This document shows, one piece after another, positions 34,059-44,681 of a DNA stretch of 62,254 nt. How positions within the stretch are numbered: the first letter of the stretch is position 1; each line of letters begins with the position of its first letter. The stretch is taken from contig NZ_AXAY01000043.1 of NCBI RefSeq assembly GCF_000473045.1, positions 1-62,254 of the forward strand, given 5' to 3'. Origin of the DNA: Bradyrhizobium sp. WSM3983 (GTDB lineage Bacteria > Pseudomonadota > Alphaproteobacteria > Rhizobiales > Xanthobacteraceae). The position numbers and the translations under genes are program-made. Under the pieces are notes generated by a model that worked only from the letters and a program-made list of their open reading frames with translations, was not told the origin of the DNA and did not search any database.

Positions 34059-34280
34059 GGTGTTTCCCTCCTGTTGATGCCGGGACGGCCCTCTTGGACG
34101 GGGCTTCGACCATCGGCGCGATCGGTCACGATCTTGGATTCCCGATAGCCTGTCTCAAGGCTTGCGGCAATGCGCTAATCGTAGCGGTCGGAGCGATCGG
34201 TTAATCCGGCAAGCCCGGCACTGATGCAAATTTCATCAACGCGTCATCGGGCCGCACAGCGCGACGACGATGGGAGATAC

Positions 34281-35024
34281 CTATGCCGGCGCGCGGAAGC
34301 TCATCAGGCTGCGCGTCTTGTAGTCGTAGAACTTGCCGGTCTCGGTCCAGTCGGGCGCGCAGAGCGGGACGATGAACTCGGCGACCTGCTCGGCCGTGTC
34401 CAGCGTCGCCGGGTCCTCGCCCGGCATCAGTGTGGCACGCATGCGGGTGCGGACCGGGCCGGGGTTGAACAGATTGACGCGCAGGGGCGTGTTCGCGGTC
34501 TCCTGCGCCCAGGCGCGCGCCAGCGTCTCCAGCGCGGCCTTCGAGGCGGCGTAGGGGCTGACATAGGCGGTCGCCTTGTTGGCGGCGCCCGAGGTGATGA
34601 AGACGGCGCGGCCGGCATCGGACTGCTTCAGCAGCGGCTCCATGCAGCGGATCAGCTGGAAGTTCGCGGAGACGTTGACGGTCATGACGTCGTTGAACGT
34701 CTTGAGCTCGATATGGCCGACCGGCGAGGAGGGGCCGAGCACGCCGGCATTGCCGACGAGGATGTCGAGCTTGCCATAGCGCTCATGCAGGCCGGCCCCT
34801 AACCGCGCGATGCCGTCGGAATCGGTGAGGTTGAGCGGGACCAGCGTAGCGTTGCTGCCGCCGACTTTGCGGATCTCGTCGTCGAGTTCCTCGAGGCCGC
34901 CTTGCGTGCGCGCAGTGGCAACGATATGCGCACCGGCCTTGGCCAGCGCGAGTGCCGTGGCAAAGCCGATGCCGCGCGAGGCGCCGGTGACGAGAGCGAT
35001 GCGGTTGGCGAGGGGAGATGTCAT
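34281..35024 (-). CDS. Short-chain dehydrogenase/reductase
   Basis: A 247-residue SDR enzyme. The dinucleotide site is TGASRGIG near residue 14, followed by NAG (ILVGNAGVLGP), the catalytic Ser of ITSGAANK and the Tyr-xxx-Lys of SPYAASKAA. The final third (FNPGPVRTRMRATLMPGEDPATLD in parts, then CAPDWTETGKFYDY) is typical of a conserved alphaproteobacterial SDR often beside purF and cvpA. Substrate unknown; NAD(P)-dependent oxidation of an alcohol or ketone reduction. Confidence 0.92.
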   Translation of the reverse strand: MTSPLANRIALVTGASRGIGFATALALAKAGAHIVATARTQGGLEELDDEIRKVGGSNATLVPLNLTDSDGIARLGAGLHERYGKLDILVGNAGVLGPSSPVGHIELKTFNDVMTVNVSANFQLIRCMEPLLKQSDAGRAVFITSGAANKATAYVSPYAASKAALETLARAWAQETANTPLRVNLFNPGPVRTRMRATLMPGEDPATLDTAEQVAEFIVPLCAPDWTETGKFYDYKTRSLMSFRAPA

Positions 35025-35042
35025 AGAACGGATTTATCCAGG

Positions 35043-35184
35043 GTCGTCCCGGCAAAGGCCGGGACCCATACGCCGTGACGGTTGTGATTGGATGAAGATA
35101 GTCATGGCGACCGTCTTCGAACCACACAAGCCTGTGGTTATGGGTCCCGGCTCCCGTGCGCAATTGCGCACTAGGCCGGGACGA
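35043..35184. repeat. Palindromic intergenic repeat, GTCGTCCCGGC family
   Basis: GTCGTCCCGGC at 35043-35053 faces GCCGGGACGAC at 35174-35184; inside, GGCCGGGACCCATA faces TATGGGTCCCGGC-like sequence near 35139-35151. The element lies between purF and the SDR gene, both on the minus strand, and could separate their transcripts. CGTCCCGGC-type repeats are frequent in this genus. Confidence 0.75.
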
Positions 35185-35188
35185 CAGC

Positions 35189-36700
35189 CTAGCTCGCCTC
35201 CGCCAGCAGCGACAGCTGCCGCGGTTGCGGCTCGGTCTGGGTCTGGTCGGTGAGGTGGGTCGGATAGGCGCCGGTGAAGCAGTGATCCGAGAATTTCGGA
35301 TTGGCCGGGTCGCGGCCGGGCTCGCCCATGGCGCGGTACATGCCGTCGATCGACAGGAACGCGAGCGAGTCCGCGCCGATGATCTCGCGCATCTCTTCCA
35401 GCGAATGCGTCGCGGCCAAAAGGCCGCCGCGATCGGGCAGGTCGATGCCGTAATAATCGGGATAGAGGATCGGCGGCGAGGCGAGGCGGAAGTGGACTTC
35501 CTTGGCGCCGGCATCGCGCATCATGCGCACGATCTTCTTCGACGTGGTGCCGCGCACCAAGGAGTCGTCGATCAGGATGATGCGCTTGCCTTCGATCGCG
35601 GCGCGGTTGGCCGAATGCTTCATGCGCACGCCGGATTCGCGGATCGCCTGCGTCGGCTGGATGAAGGTGCGGCCGACATAGTGGTTGCGGATGATGCCGA
35701 GCTCGAACGGCACGCCGGAATGCTGGCTGTAGCCGACCGCGGCGGGCACGCCGGAATCCGGCACCGGCACGACGACGTCGACCGGAACATGGCTCTCGCG
35801 TGCGAGCTGCGCGCCGAAGGCCTTGCGCACCTCGTAGACCGAGCGGCCATGGACGATGGAGTCTGGACGGGAGAAATAGATGTACTCGAAGATGCAGGGC
35901 CGCGGCGCGATCGGCGGGAACGGCTTGTGGATGTCCTGGCCGCTCTCGTCGAACACGATGACTTCGCCGGGCTCGATGTCGCGCACGAAGCGCGCGCCGA
36001 TGATGTCGAGCGCACAGGTCTCGGAGGTCAGGATCGGGCAGCCGTCGAGCTCGCCGAGCACCAGCGGACGGATGCCGCGCGGATCGCGCGCGCCGACCAG
36101 CTTCTTGTTGGTCAGCGAGACCAGCGCGTAGGCACCTTCGATCTCGCGCAGCGCGTCGATATAGCGCTCGATGAAACGGGCGCGCCTGGAGCGTGCAACC
36201 AAATGCAGGATCACCTCGGTGTCGGTGGTCGACTGCATCATCGCGCCGTGCTTCACGAGCTCGCGGCGCAGCGTCAGGCCGTTGGTGAGGTTGCCGTTGT
36301 GGGCGACGGCGAGGCCGCCGGCATTGAGCTCGGCGAACAGCGGCTGCACATTGCGCAGGATGGTCGCGCCAGTGGTGGAATAACGGACATGGCCGACGGC
36401 CATGTTGCCGGGCAGGCGATCGATCACCTCGCGGCGGGAGAAGGTATCGCCGACAAGGCCGAGGCGGCGTTCTGAGTGGAAGCGGCTGCCGTCGTAGGAG
36501 ACGATGCCGGCAGCTTCCTGGCCGCGGTGCTGAAGGGCGTGGAGGCCGAGCGCCGTGATGGCGGCGGCGTCCGGGTGTCCGTAGATGCCGAATACGCCGC
36601 ATTCCTCGCGCAGCGTATCTCCCTCCAGGTCGTCCTGAAGCTCTAGCGCGGCGGAGCCGGGATCGAGTTCAGTGTGGGCGTCCTGGTCAGGGTGTCGCAT
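35189..36700 (-). CDS. purF: Amidophosphoribosyltransferase
   Basis: A 503-residue enzyme catalysing the first step of purine synthesis, PRPP + Gln to phosphoribosylamine. The glutaminase nucleophile is Cys34 in REECGVFGIYGHPDA, behind a 33-residue leader that must be removed for activity as in Bacillus-type PurF. The PRPP-binding motif is ILIDDSLVRGTTSKKIV near residue 375. cvpA is immediately upstream (36729), the classical cvpA-purF pair. The sequence contains no Cys ligands for the [4Fe-4S] cluster that I could confirm by eye. Confidence 0.96.
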   Translation of the reverse strand: MRHPDQDAHTELDPGSAALELQDDLEGDTLREECGVFGIYGHPDAAAITALGLHALQHRGQEAAGIVSYDGSRFHSERRLGLVGDTFSRREVIDRLPGNMAVGHVRYSTTGATILRNVQPLFAELNAGGLAVAHNGNLTNGLTLRRELVKHGAMMQSTTDTEVILHLVARSRRARFIERYIDALREIEGAYALVSLTNKKLVGARDPRGIRPLVLGELDGCPILTSETCALDIIGARFVRDIEPGEVIVFDESGQDIHKPFPPIAPRPCIFEYIYFSRPDSIVHGRSVYEVRKAFGAQLARESHVPVDVVVPVPDSGVPAAVGYSQHSGVPFELGIIRNHYVGRTFIQPTQAIRESGVRMKHSANRAAIEGKRIILIDDSLVRGTTSKKIVRMMRDAGAKEVHFRLASPPILYPDYYGIDLPDRGGLLAATHSLEEMREIIGADSLAFLSIDGMYRAMGEPGRDPANPKFSDHCFTGAYPTHLTDQTQTEPQPRQLSLLAEAS

Positions 36701-36728
36701 CTCGTCCGCGCCTCTCTCTAGGGCTAAA

Positions 36729-37358
36729 TCAACGCGCCGCAGGTTTCTCGATCAGCTTCTTCAGACTGTCACGAGCAGGTTTACTGTATCCGTCGCCACT
36801 GCCCGAAGGCTGCTGCTCGGTATCAGCTTGATCATCATCTGGTTTGTTTTTCTTGAATCTCTTCAAGATGGTGTTCTCGGGATCATCCGGCAAGAGGGAC
36901 ATCAGCCAATCGCCGGTTCCCTGGAGCACCACGCGGGACTTGGCCCCCGTGACCCAGTCCGGGCGCTGCTTGTCCGGCACCAGCCAGGTGAAGAACAGGA
37001 AAGCCACCACGACGATCAAGAGCCCGCGCGCCAACCCGAACAGGAACCCAAGGGTGCGGTCCAGCGCGCCAATGCGCGAATCCAGGATCATGTCGGAGAT
37101 CCGGACCGTGATCACGGAGACCACGACCAGGGTACCGACGAACACGCCGGCGACCACGACCACGCTGGCGACGGTGTCGTTGTTGAAATAGGTCTTGGCG
37201 GTCGGCAGCAGCTTGGAGAAGGAGTACAGGGTCACGATCGCCGCCGTGCCCCAGGCTGCGATCGAGAGGATTTCGCGCATGAAGCCGCGGACCATGGCAA
37301 GCAGGCCCGAGATCAGCATCACGCCGAGCAGGATCAGGTCGAGGAGTGTTACTGGCAT
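36729..37358 (-). CDS. cvpA: CvpA family membrane protein
   Basis: A 209-residue inner membrane protein with four predicted helices (LDLILLGVMLISGLLAMVRG start, then VVVVAGVFVGTLVVVSVI and LARGLLIVVVAFLFFTWLV) and a C-terminal 60-residue polar tail (ending SLKKLIEKPAAR). In E. coli CvpA sits upstream of purF and is needed for colicin V production and for bile-acid and envelope stress tolerance. The purF gene follows 28 bases downstream on the same strand. Confidence 0.93.
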   Translation of the reverse strand: MPVTLLDLILLGVMLISGLLAMVRGFMREILSIAAWGTAAIVTLYSFSKLLPTAKTYFNNDTVASVVVVAGVFVGTLVVVSVITVRISDMILDSRIGALDRTLGFLFGLARGLLIVVVAFLFFTWLVPDKQRPDWVTGAKSRVVLQGTGDWLMSLLPDDPENTILKRFKKNKPDDDQADTEQQPSGSGDGYSKPARDSLKKLIEKPAAR

Positions 37359-37526
37359 CGGCTGGTCTGGTCCGCTCGTACTCTCAAAGGGTGCTCAGCG
37401 AATCGGTGTTTGGCCGCCGCCCTAAAAGAGGGGCAGACGGTGCTTCCGGCAAGGCCGCAACCACGCAATCCCATGCTGCTTTTGTGACGGCTGTATAGCG
37501 GTGGGGACGCTTGACGTCACCTCCAG

Positions 37527-38975
<1,449 letters not shown>

Positions 38976-38991
38976 CGAAAGTGAGTCGGTG

Positions 38992-39858
38992 TCAGGAGGA
39001 TTGCGTGGCGTTCCATAGCATGGAGAGCCCGGCCGCGACCATGATCGCGTCCATCACCAGGCGGAACATCTCCGGCTTCAGGTGCAGCAGGAAGCGCTTG
39101 GCGACAAATGCGCCGGCCATCAGCGAGGAGCCTGCGACCAGACCCTTGATGAAGACCTCCTGCGTCAGCGCGCCGAAGCGTTCAAAGGTCACCGATTTCG
39201 CGAAGTAGAGGCCGAGGGAGGAAGCCGCTTCCGTCGCGAGGAAGGCCCCCTTGGAAAGGCCGTAGAACAGGAACAGCGGCACGCTGAGCGGGCCGGTCGA
39301 GACCACGATGCCGGTGAGATAGCCGATGATGGCCCCGCCGATCGCGAGATGCCAGAGATTGGCCTTGAGATCGTGCCGCGCCAGCCAGTGCCGCACCGGC
39401 ACCATCGCGATCAGGAAGATGCCGATGGCGAGATCGACGGCGTGCGAGGGCAGGGCGAGCAGCGTCCGTGCGCCCAGCACCGCAGCAGGAATGCCCGTGA
39501 CCGAATAGGCCAGGCAGGCCCGCCAGTGGACCTCGCGCCACCACGCCAGGATGCGCGAAAAGTTTGCCATCACGGAGGCGACCGCCATGATCGGCACGGC
39601 CTCCTTCGGCCCATAGGCATAGACCAGCACCGGCATCAACATGATCGACGAGCCCGTGCCGACGATGCCGGAAATGGTGCCTGCGATCAGGCCGACGCTG
39701 AGGACGAAGAGAAAGGCCAAGGGATCGAGATGTGATTCTTGGGTGCTGGCAGGGTAGGGTGCCGCTGTCTTGCCCGACGAGTCAAATCGCCCTTCGCGGG
39801 AACCGCATAAGGTATTGATCTGACAGAGGTCGGCTACTGTGCATGGGGTTGTTTTCAT
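38992..39858 (-). CDS. TauE/SafE (TSUP) membrane permease
   Basis: A 288-residue membrane protein with about eight helices in two related halves: FVLSVGLIAGTISGIVGTGSSIMLMPVLVYAYG and the later GAIIGYLTGIVVSTGPLSVPLFLFYGLS. This is the sulfite exporter TauE/SafE family, which moves sulfite, sulfoacetate or other anions across the inner membrane. ATG 39858 is used, giving a 46-residue hydrophilic N-terminus that is unusual; a longer frame reaches 39927. No nearby sulfonate genes to assign the anion. Confidence 0.87.
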   Translation of the reverse strand: MKTTPCTVADLCQINTLCGSREGRFDSSGKTAAPYPASTQESHLDPLAFLFVLSVGLIAGTISGIVGTGSSIMLMPVLVYAYGPKEAVPIMAVASVMANFSRILAWWREVHWRACLAYSVTGIPAAVLGARTLLALPSHAVDLAIGIFLIAMVPVRHWLARHDLKANLWHLAIGGAIIGYLTGIVVSTGPLSVPLFLFYGLSKGAFLATEAASSLGLYFAKSVTFERFGALTQEVFIKGLVAGSSLMAGAFVAKRFLLHLKPEMFRLVMDAIMVAAGLSMLWNATQSS

Positions 39859-39980
39859 GTTTGTTGGCCCCGCTCGCAAGAGCGTGCGCCATCTGGAGTG
39901 CAAGGGTAGCCGTGCTGCTGACAGCATGTTGGCAGCAGGGGAGGGCTACGACCACCTCCTGACAAAACGGGGCGCGGGTC

Positions 39981-40349
39981 ATGCCGATCGAGGCAAGCTG
40001 TCATTGCGGTGAGACGGTATTCGAGGTGACAGAGGCGCCTTCGAGCGTGACGCGCTGTACCTGCTCGCTCTGCACCAAGCGCGGCGCGCTATGGGCCTAT
40101 TACAAGCCGGCGCAGTTTCGCCTGCTGTCGCCCGCCGACAACGTCGCGACCTATCTCTGGGGGAGCCGCACGGTCAAACATCATTTCTGCGCGAATTGCG
40201 GCTGCGGCACCTATTCGGAGTCGCCGGACTGGTCGACAGGCAAGCCCGATTTCGACAAGCCCAAGATCGCAGTGAACGCGCGCCTGTTCGACGATTTCGA
40301 TCTGGAGGCCGTGCCGGTCAACATGATCGACGGCAAGAACTTGTGGTGA
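39981..40349 (+). CDS. GFA family zinc-binding protein
   Basis: A 122-residue protein of the Gfa-like family. Zinc ligands lie in three clusters: ASCHCGETVFEV, TRCTCSLCTKRGA and FCANCGCGTY, the arrangement of glutathione-dependent formaldehyde-activating enzyme and its relatives. Most members of the family are not proven to act on formaldehyde. ATG 39981 is preceded by GGGGCGCGGGTC, a weak ribosome site. Convergent with xth, eight bases apart. Confidence 0.88.
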   Translation: MPIEASCHCGETVFEVTEAPSSVTRCTCSLCTKRGALWAYYKPAQFRLLSPADNVATYLWGSRTVKHHFCANCGCGTYSESPDWSTGKPDFDKPKIAVNARLFDDFDLEAVPVNMIDGKNLW

Positions 40350-40357
40350 GCACTGAT

Positions 40358-41128
40358 CTATCGCAGCACCACCCACGCCGGCGCGTGATCGCTGGCGCCG
40401 TCCTCACCTCGGGCAGCCTTGTCGACGCCGGCCTGGGCGAGGCGTGAGGCGAGGGCGGGGCTGAGCAGCAGATGATCGAGCCTGAGGCCCGCATCGCGCG
40501 GCCATCGGTTTCGCTTGTAGTCCCAGAAGGTGTAGATGCGCTTGTCTCCGTGCGACTCGCGGATCGCATCGCACCAGCCTTGCTCGACGAGCGATGCGAA
40601 CGCTGCACGGCTCTTCGGCTGGATCAGCGCATCCTTGTCCCATGAGCGCGTCGGGTAGATGTCGATCTGTGTCGGCGCGACGTTGTAATCGCCGGCGAGC
40701 ACCACGGGCAGGTCCTGCTTGATGAAGGTTTTCGCGTGGCGCTTCAGCCGCGCAAGCCAGTCCAGCTTGTTGTCGAACTTCGGTCCCGGCTGCGGATTGC
40801 CGTTGGGCAGATAGATGCTGGCGACGATGACGCCGCGCACGGCGGCCTCGATGTAGCGGGCTTCGTGATCGTCGGGTCGTCCCGGCAGCCGGTCGCGCGT
40901 CAGTACGGGCTCGGCGTTGCGGGCGAGAATTGCGACGCCGTTCCAGGTCTTCTGTCCGCGCCAGACTGCGCCGTAACCGGCCTTTTCGATTGCCGCTGCC
41001 GGAAATTCGCCATCACTTGCCTTCAACTCCTGGAGTGCGACGACATCCGGCTTGGCCGCGCGCATCCATGCGAGCAGATTGGGCAGGCGGCGGTTGATGT
41101 TGTTGATGTTGAATGTCGCAATCTTCAT
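40358..41128 (-). CDS. xth: Exodeoxyribonuclease III
   Basis: A 256-residue AP endonuclease of the Xth family. It begins MKIATFNINNINRRLPNLLAW; the metal-binding Glu is in VALQELKASDGEFP, the catalytic region in VLAGDYNVAPTQIDIY, and the end has GLRLDHLLLSP and DGASDHAPAWVVL with the catalytic Asp/His. It cleaves abasic sites in double-stranded DNA. ATG 41128 is the family start; an upstream TTG at 41170 would add 14 residues unlike the family. Divergent from the small Cys-rich protein. Confidence 0.94.
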   Translation of the reverse strand: MKIATFNINNINRRLPNLLAWMRAAKPDVVALQELKASDGEFPAAAIEKAGYGAVWRGQKTWNGVAILARNAEPVLTRDRLPGRPDDHEARYIEAAVRGVIVASIYLPNGNPQPGPKFDNKLDWLARLKRHAKTFIKQDLPVVLAGDYNVAPTQIDIYPTRSWDKDALIQPKSRAAFASLVEQGWCDAIRESHGDKRIYTFWDYKRNRWPRDAGLRLDHLLLSPALASRLAQAGVDKAARGEDGASDHAPAWVVLR

Positions 41129-41169
41129 GTAGATCTGATCGCCTCGTACGTCCCGACACCGGAGATACA

Positions 41170-41388
41170 ATGCCCAAGTTGAGCTTTGCCGCTATCGCCT
41201 TCATCGTCGCACTCTCCGGGGCGACTTCCGCACAATCGGCCGATCCACGCGGCGCATGCAAGGCGGACTACGACAAATTCTGCACCGGCATCGCGCCCGG
41301 CGGCGGCATCGTGGCCTGCCTCAACGGCAAGCGCGATCAGCTCAGCACGACCTGCAAGGCAGCGCTGGACAGCAGGAAGAAGAAGTAA
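41170..41388 (+). CDS. Small secreted cysteine-rich-repeat protein
   Basis: A 72-residue protein: signal peptide MPKLSFAAIAFIVALSGATSA, then ACKADYDKFCTGIAPGGG, VACLNGKRDQLSTTCKAALD. The spacing C-x6-7-C ... C-x12-C corresponds to one Cys-rich repeat of the type found in animal GLG1 (ESL-1) and in many rhizobial periplasmic proteins. Two intramolecular disulfides are likely. The start ATG 41170 has GGAGATACA just upstream. Function unknown. Confidence 0.8.
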   Translation: MPKLSFAAIAFIVALSGATSAQSADPRGACKADYDKFCTGIAPGGGIVACLNGKRDQLSTTCKAALDSRKKK

Positions 41389-41400
41389 GCGGCTGACAGC

Positions 41401-42684
41401 TCAGCTCGGTAGCGGCGGCGGACTTGCCGGCTGCTCGACCGGCGGCGGGGAGTGCGGCTGTTCGGCCGCCTGCGCGGGCTCCGGCTTCGTCAGCGGCTCG
41501 ACCACATTGCCGCCCTTGTAGACACGGGCGTAGCGGTGGCCGAGGCTGGTCAGCACCTCATAGCCGATCGTGCCGAAATGATGTGCCAACTCGTCGACGG
41601 TGATGCCATCGCCGAGCAGCGTCACCATGTGGCCGCGACGCGCGGCGTTCGGCGGCAGATCGGTGATGTCGATCGCCATCAGGTCCATCGAGATGCGGCC
41701 CGCCACCGGGCAGCGCTTGCCGGCAACGATCACCTCGGCGCCGCGGGTGCCGTCATTGGAACTGGCGGCGCGGAAATACCCGTCGGCATAGCCGACCGCG
41801 ACGATCGCGAGCTTGGTCGGCCGACGTGCGCTCCAGGTGCCGCCATAGCCGACGGTTTCGCCGCGCTCGATCGTGCGGATCTGCACGATGCGCGCCTTGA
41901 GATCGACCACCGGCTGCATCGGATTGTCGGCCTCGGGTGTCGGATTGACGCCGTAGAGCGCGGCGCCCGGCCGTACCAGGTCGAACTGGAAGGGCGCGCC
42001 GAGGAAAATGCCCGAGGAATTCGCCAGCGCCGCCGGCACGCCGGAGAATTCGCTGGCGATGCCGCGGAAGGCCGCCAGCTGTTTTGCATTGATCTGGCTG
42101 TTGAGCTGCTCGGCCGAGACCAGATGGCTCATCACCAGCGTGATGCCGTGATCGCCGGCATTGATGCGGGGGATGATGGCCTGCGCCTCGGCAAGCGTCA
42201 GCCCGAGCCGGTTCATGCCGGTGTCGATGTGAATAGCGGCGCCGCCGGACCAGCCGGTGCGGCGGCAGAACACGTCCCATTCGGCGAGCTCGTTGAGATC
42301 GCCGATCACGGGACGGCAGTTGATCTTGGCGTAGTGCTCGCCGGTGTTCTGGAAATAGCCGCCGAGCACGTAGATCGTGGCGTCCGGCACCGCCGCGCGG
42401 GCGGTGCGTGCCTCCTCGATGGTGGCGACGAAGAAGGTCTTGCAGCCGGCCTTGTTCAGGGCCTGCGCGACTTGCGCGGTGCCACAGCCGTAAGCGTCGG
42501 CCTTGATCACCGCCGAGCACTCGGCCGGCACGGCGGTCTTCTCGAGCTTGCGCCAGTTGGCGATGATGGCGTCGAGATCGACGGTGAGCACGCCGCCGTA
42601 AGCAGTGAGCGCGGCAGCCTGATTGGCCTCCGCGGAGAGAAGGCCGGATTGCGGGATCATGTTCGGGTCGGACGCCATTGTCAT
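41401..42684 (-). CDS. alr: Alanine racemase
   Basis: A 427-residue PLP enzyme of the alanine racemase fold, interconverting L- and D-alanine for peptidoglycan. The PLP Lys is Lys61 in AVIKADAYGCGT and the second catalytic base is the Tyr of VGYGGTWSARRP. After the beta domain (VYKGGNVVEPL) there is a 20-residue Pro/Gln-rich tail, ending PPPLPS, not present in the standard enzyme. Follows dnaB, same strand, 40 bases apart, the common alphaproteobacterial dnaB-alr pair. ATG 42684 or 42678 is the start. Confidence 0.95.
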   Translation of the reverse strand: MTMASDPNMIPQSGLLSAEANQAAALTAYGGVLTVDLDAIIANWRKLEKTAVPAECSAVIKADAYGCGTAQVAQALNKAGCKTFFVATIEEARTARAAVPDATIYVLGGYFQNTGEHYAKINCRPVIGDLNELAEWDVFCRRTGWSGGAAIHIDTGMNRLGLTLAEAQAIIPRINAGDHGITLVMSHLVSAEQLNSQINAKQLAAFRGIASEFSGVPAALANSSGIFLGAPFQFDLVRPGAALYGVNPTPEADNPMQPVVDLKARIVQIRTIERGETVGYGGTWSARRPTKLAIVAVGYADGYFRAASSNDGTRGAEVIVAGKRCPVAGRISMDLMAIDITDLPPNAARRGHMVTLLGDGITVDELAHHFGTIGYEVLTSLGHRYARVYKGGNVVEPLTKPEPAQAAEQPHSPPPVEQPASPPPLPS

Positions 42685-42724
42685 GGCGCCGTTTTACGCA
42701 AGAGGCAGGTCCGGTTCAAGGAAC

Positions 42725-44236
42725 TCAGTAGTCGTTGCCGCTGCGAGCCGGCAGCTGACTGTCCGGCGCGAGGTCGCCGAACCGCGTGACCGAGGCTTCG
42801 AACGCCAAATCGACGGTGCCCGTCGGGCCGTGGCGCTGCTTGCCGATGATGACTTCGGCCTTGCCGTACGCAAGGTCCATGTCAAGGCGCCATTTCTCGT
42901 GCTCCGGCGTGCCCGGGCGCGGCTCCTTCATTGCGAGGTAATATTCCTCGCGGTAAACGAACAGCACGACGTCGGCGTCCTGCTCGATTGATCCGGATTC
43001 ACGCAAGTCGGAGAGCTGCGGCCGCTTGTCCTCGCGGGATTCGACCTGACGCGAGAGCTGCGACAGCGCGATCACGGGGACGTTGAGCTCCTTGGCCAAT
43101 GCCTTCAGGCTGGTCGTGATCTCCGTGATTTCCTGCACGCGGCTGTCGCTGGCGCGCTTGCCTGAGCCGGAGAGCAGCTGGATGTAGTCGATCACGAGGA
43201 GATCGAGGCCCTTCTGTCGCTTCAGCCGGCGCGCGCGGGCCATCAGCTGCGCGATCGACAGGCCGCCGGTCGCGTCGACATAGAATGGCAGCGATTGCAG
43301 CTCGATCGAGACCTCCCGGATCTTGTCGAAATCGGCTTCCGAGATGCCGCCGCGTCGGATGTGGGAGGAGGAAATGCCGGTGCGCTCGGCCACGATACGC
43401 GTGGCGAGCTGGTCGGCCGACATTTCGCAGGAGAAGAAGCCGATCACGCCGCCATTGGCGGCTTTCATGGTGCCGTCCGCCTGGAGCTCGCCGACATAGG
43501 CCTTGGCGACGTTGTAGGCGATGTTGGTCGCCAGCGAAGTCTTGCCCATGCCGGGGCGTCCGGCCACGATGATGAGGTCGGAGTGCTGCAGGCCGCCCAT
43601 CTTGGTGTCGAGGTCGCGCATGCCCGTCGAGATGCCGGACAGCTTGCCGTCACGCTGGAACGCCTTTGCTGCCAGGTCGACCGCGACCGCCAACGCCTGC
43701 GAGAATTTCTGGAAGCCGCCGTCATAGCGGCCGGACTCGGCGAGCTCGTAGAGCCGGCGCTCGGCGTCCTCGATCTGCGCCCGCGGCGCGAAATCGACCG
43801 GTGCGTCATAGGCGACATTGACCATGTCCTCGCCGATGCCGATGAGGTCACGACGCAGCGCAAGATCGTAGATGGTACGCCCATAGTCCTGGGCGTTGAT
43901 GATGGTGGTCGCCTCAGCCGCGAGCCGCGCCAGGTATTGGCCGATGGTCATGCCACCGACGTCGGTGTCGGCAGGCAGGAACGTCTTCAGCGTGACGGGC
44001 GTGGCGATCTTGCCCATCCGGATCAAGCTGCCGGCGGTCTCGTAGATGGTCTGATGCAACGGCTCGAAATAATGCTTTGGCTCCAGGAAGTCGGAGACAC
44101 GGTAGAAGGCATCGTTGTTGACCAGGATTGCGCCCAGAAGGCTCTGTTCCGCCTCGATATTGTGTGGCGCGCTCCGATACGCGGGAGTTCCGGGCTCGGG
44201 CGCAAGTTTGAGGACGTTCGAATCAGTCAGGGCCAT
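42725..44236 (-). CDS. dnaB: Replicative DNA helicase DnaB
   Basis: A 503-residue hexameric helicase. The N-terminal collar domain (PHNIEAEQSLLGAILVN) is followed by the RecA-like domain: Walker A GRPGMGKTSLA at about 226-236, Walker B VIDYIQLLSG, H4 ELNVPVIALSQLSRQVE, and the GTVDLAFEASVTRFGD end. ATG 44236 was chosen because the upstream extension is unlike DnaB. Also essential at the replication fork. The 3' neighbour is alr. Confidence 0.96.
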   Translation of the reverse strand: MALTDSNVLKLAPEPGTPAYRSAPHNIEAEQSLLGAILVNNDAFYRVSDFLEPKHYFEPLHQTIYETAGSLIRMGKIATPVTLKTFLPADTDVGGMTIGQYLARLAAEATTIINAQDYGRTIYDLALRRDLIGIGEDMVNVAYDAPVDFAPRAQIEDAERRLYELAESGRYDGGFQKFSQALAVAVDLAAKAFQRDGKLSGISTGMRDLDTKMGGLQHSDLIIVAGRPGMGKTSLATNIAYNVAKAYVGELQADGTMKAANGGVIGFFSCEMSADQLATRIVAERTGISSSHIRRGGISEADFDKIREVSIELQSLPFYVDATGGLSIAQLMARARRLKRQKGLDLLVIDYIQLLSGSGKRASDSRVQEITEITTSLKALAKELNVPVIALSQLSRQVESREDKRPQLSDLRESGSIEQDADVVLFVYREEYYLAMKEPRPGTPEHEKWRLDMDLAYGKAEVIIGKQRHGPTGTVDLAFEASVTRFGDLAPDSQLPARSGNDY

Positions 44237-44527
44237 GGTCGAGCGATAGCAATTTTCTGGGGCGGATGCGGGGCCGGGATAAAGCGCCGACGCAGCCCGA
44301 AGCGGAAGCAAAAGCTCGTCGCTATCAACCGATCATTAAAAATGGTGGATGATTAGCGGTCGCAGCATGCGCCGCGCTTGACGGATTTTTGCGGAACTCG
44401 CCCGGCGCTGGAAGTGGCCGCGACCGTACCACGGAAAAATCCGGACGCCGTGAACCTTATGGATTGAGGCGCAGACCTATCAAAGAGCGCGCGAAATGAC
44501 GCACGCTAGCCGCTTTCGGCGCGGGTT
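44237..44527. other. Region upstream of dnaB without a supported gene
   Basis: This 291-base gap contains the dnaB promoter region on the minus strand and nothing that I can recognise as a gene or RNA. CGCGCTTGACGG near 44370-44381 has a TTGAC on the plus strand but no matched -10. Confidence 0.3.
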
Positions 44528-44647
44528 TCAGACCAGCAGGAGGTAGACCAGCGCAACCAGGGCCGCGCCGACGCCGGTGGCGATCAGGGCGTAATCGGTG
44601 CGGAGGTCGTCCTGCACGTCGAATGAGGTTTGGGTCTCTTTGCTCAT
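44528..44647 (-). CDS. Small membrane protein (39 residues) under a CRP-like site
   Basis: ATG 44647 gives MSKETQTSFDVQDDLRTDY, then one hydrophobic helix ALIATGVGAALVALVYLLLV and a stop. The acidic N-terminus predicts an inside start and a C-terminal membrane anchor. A perfect CRP/FNR-type palindrome is centred 42 bases before the ATG. Codon use is normal for the region. No homologue is recognised. Confidence 0.6.
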   Translation of the reverse strand: MSKETQTSFDVQDDLRTDYALIATGVGAALVALVYLLLV

Positions 44648-44681
44648 CGCGACGGTCTAGGCCAGGACCGACCAGACTTAA

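Noticed and set aside
34059..34280. Promoter or operator between the lone binding protein and the SDR gene
   Set aside because: No -35/-10 pair or dyad stood out; only a good ribosome site for the binding protein is visible.
35156..36475. A 439-codon plus-strand frame opposite purF
   Set aside because: Antisense to an unmistakable PurF; rich in Arg, Asp and His as expected for a shadow.
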